From Streptantibioticus rubrisoli (GTDB lineage: Bacteria; Actinomycetota; Actinomycetes; Streptomycetales; Streptomycetaceae), in the NCBI RefSeq assembly GCF_024436055.1, contig NZ_JANFNH010000022.1:1-64000 (forward strand): a DNA stretch of 64,000 nt, read 5' to 3'. The notes beneath the pieces were generated by a model that had not been told where the DNA came from, searched no databases, and worked only from the letters and a program-made list of their open reading frames with translations. Of the stretch, positions 62,758-64,000 are shown piece after piece; positions within the stretch are counted from its first letter, which is position 1; every line of letters starts with the position of its first letter. The position numbers were made by a program, and so were the translations under genes.

Positions 62758-62976
62758 GTGAGCCGTCCGGCCAGCCTGTCCGCCCTGCCGCGGATCGCGG
62801 CGGCGGCACACACGACCGGTGAGTACGACTACCAACTGCGGGTGGTGTGCGCGGACCCGTCCGAACTGGAGGCGGTGGTGCAGCGGTTGAAGGAGGACCA
62901 CGGCGTCAGGGAGCCGCGCAGCCGCCTGATCCTGCGCGAGGTGGAGCTGGATCCGACCCGGTTCCCGGAGGTGTAG
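62758..62976 (+). pseudogene. Lrp/AsnC-family C-terminal (ligand-binding domain) remnant
   Basis: A 72-residue frame from GTG 62758 contains LSALPRIAAAAHTTGEYDYQL and RVVCADPSELEAVVQRLKEDHGV. It ends ILREVELDPTRFPEV. This matches the C-terminal RAM/ligand-binding half of Lrp/AsnC regulators, including the TGEYDY core. The N-terminal helix-turn-helix is missing, and no ribosome-binding site precedes the GTG. It is most simply a decayed regulator; a stand-alone effector-binding domain protein is the alternative, since such short proteins are known. It follows the APC permease and precedes a flavoprotein gene. Confidence 0.6.
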
Positions 62977-63027
62977 GGGGCGGCCGGGGCTGGGGAACAG
63001 GCCGGGACCGGTCCATGTTGCACCGGC

Positions 63028-64000
63028 GTGACTGTTTATGGCGCAACCAATCGTGACGTCGATGTCGTGGTGATAGGCGCCGGGCAGGCTGGCTTGTCCG
63101 CCGCCTACCACCTGCGACGGCGCGGCTTCGCGCCGTACGACGGCTTCGTGGTGCTGGACGCCGACCCGGCGCCTGGCGGAGCCTGGGCGCACCGCTCGCC
63201 GTCACTGCGGATGGCGACCGTGCACGGCTTCCACGACCTGCCCGACTTCGAGCTGCCGACGCCCGACCCCGCCGCCGCGGCCCGCGACGTGGTGCCGGGC
63301 TATTTCGCCGCGTACGAGGCGAGGCACGCCCTGCCGGTGGTCCGGCCCGTCCGCGTGCGGGCGGTGCGCTCGCTGGAGGACGGCCGACTGCGGGTCGAGA
63401 CCGATCAGGGCGACTGGACCGCGCGTGCGCTGATCAACGCGACCGGCACCTGGACCCGCCCCTTCCTCCCCCACTATCCCGGGCACTTCGCCGGACGCCA
63501 GTTGCACTACGCCGACTACCGGGGTCCCCAGGAGTTCGCCGGTCAGCGTGTCGTGGTGGTCGGCGGGGGTGCCTCGGCGATCCAGGTGCTGTCGGAGGTG
63601 GCCGAGGTGGCGCAGACGGTGTGGGTGACCCGGACGCCGCCGGTGTACCACGCTGGTCCGTTCACCCCGGAGTACGGCCGGTCCGTGGTGGCCAAGGTGG
63701 AGGAGCGGGTGCGGCAGGGTCTGCCGGTGCGCAGTGTGGTGAGCGTGACGGGTCTGGGCCCGAGCGTGGCGTACAGGCGTGCCGAGGAGCTGGGGGCACT
63801 GAACCGCCGTCCGATGTTCGACCGGCTCACCAAGCACGGGGTGGTCTGGGGCGAGGAGGAGCTGCCGGTGGACGCGATCATCTGGGCGACCGGCTTCCGC
63901 GCGGAGCTCACCCATCTGGCCCCGCTGGGCCTGCGCGGCCCGGGCGGCGGGATCCGGATGGACGGCACCCGGGCCGCCGCCGACCCGCGCGTCCACCTGG
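63028..64000 (+). CDS. FAD-dependent monooxygenase/oxidoreductase, 3' end outside window
   Basis: The visible 324 residues start at GTG 63028 (VTVYGATNRDVDVVVIGAGQAG). The first Rossmann motif VVIGAGQAGLSAAYHL binds FAD, and GDWTARALINATGTW follows. The second, VVVVGGGASAIQVLSEVAE, binds NAD(P)H. The later WATGFRAEL is the motif linking the domains. This is the flavin-containing monooxygenase/ArsO/TrxB-like group. The substrate is unknown. No clear ribosome-binding site precedes the GTG. It is cut by the right end of the window, so its C-terminus is not seen. Confidence 0.9.
   Translation, partial: MTVYGATNRDVDVVVIGAGQAGLSAAYHLRRRGFAPYDGFVVLDADPAPGGAWAHRSPSLRMATVHGFHDLPDFELPTPDPAAAARDVVPGYFAAYEARHALPVVRPVRVRAVRSLEDGRLRVETDQGDWTARALINATGTWTRPFLPHYPGHFAGRQLHYADYRGPQEFAGQRVVVVGGGASAIQVLSEVAEVAQTVWVTRTPPVYHAGPFTPEYGRSVVAKVEERVRQGLPVRSVVSVTGLGPSVAYRRAEELGALNRRPMFDRLTKHGVVWGEEELPVDAIIWATGFRAELTHLAPLGLRGPGGGIRMDGTRAAADPRVHL

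Overview
The window is about 64 kb of very GC-rich actinobacterial chromosome, most likely from a Streptomycetaceae member (Streptomyces or a close relative). The evidence is strong third-position G/C, frequent GTG/TTG starts, mycothiol synthesis (mshB), a DUF3117 protein, a mycobacterial-type Sdh1, and paired PAS-GAF-SpoIIE phosphatases. Gene content resembles the S. coelicolor region around sdhAB, bldK and mshB. I saw no rRNA or tRNA genes, CRISPR array, insertion sequence or prophage.

0-9.9 kb. An HtrA-type protease (N-terminus only), a transmembrane zinc anti-sigma factor and its ECF sigma factor lie in one minus-strand group. The sigma gene carries a GGAAC-N17-CGTT promoter-like element, so this looks like an autoregulated envelope-stress module. 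An O-methyltransferase with an apparent ATT start diverges from it. Next come a DUF3117 protein, a PaaG-type crotonase, DNA-3-methyladenine glycosylase I with a DivIVA-domain membrane protein, a FolP2-like pterin synthase homologue, a LOG-family protein, dapE and a lysozyme-fold secreted protein.

10-24.5 kb. A small secreted protein is followed by dapC and a 7Fe ferredoxin, so two DAP-pathway genes sit close together. A GNAT acetyltransferase and a SirB1 protein follow. An ABC-2 exporter, sensor kinase and response regulator form one operon, and a palindrome lies upstream of its first gene. Then come a 721-aa membrane protein with a long disordered cytoplasmic part and an outer PG_binding_4-type domain, mshB overlapping a small membrane protein, a 64-aa membrane protein, an intergenic repeat typical of Streptomyces, and an S9 dipeptidyl peptidase.

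24.9-47.3 kb. This is a peptide-uptake island. Cluster 1 (plus strand) is permease, binding protein, permease, ATPase, ATPase, which is the bldKABCDE order. Clusters 2 and 3 (minus strand) are two tandem paralogous operons, each binding protein, permease, permease, ATPase, ATPase, with conserved junctions. A large inverted repeat separates convergent clusters 1 and 2, and another separates clusters 2 and 3. typA follows, with an additional orphan peptide-binding lipoprotein upstream of it. The peptidase next to cluster 1 suggests linked peptide processing and import.

47.5-64 kb. A small coiled-coil protein precedes the Sdh1-type operon (membrane anchor, flavoprotein, iron-sulfur subunit). Two PAS/GAF/SpoIIE/HATPase phosphatases, a MutT-type Nudix protein, a SPOR-like mini-protein and an RpiB-family protein lacking the usual catalytic His follow. 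The window ends with two APC-type permeases flanking a GntR regulator, an Lrp/AsnC ligand-binding-domain remnant, and a flavoprotein monooxygenase cut by the window end.
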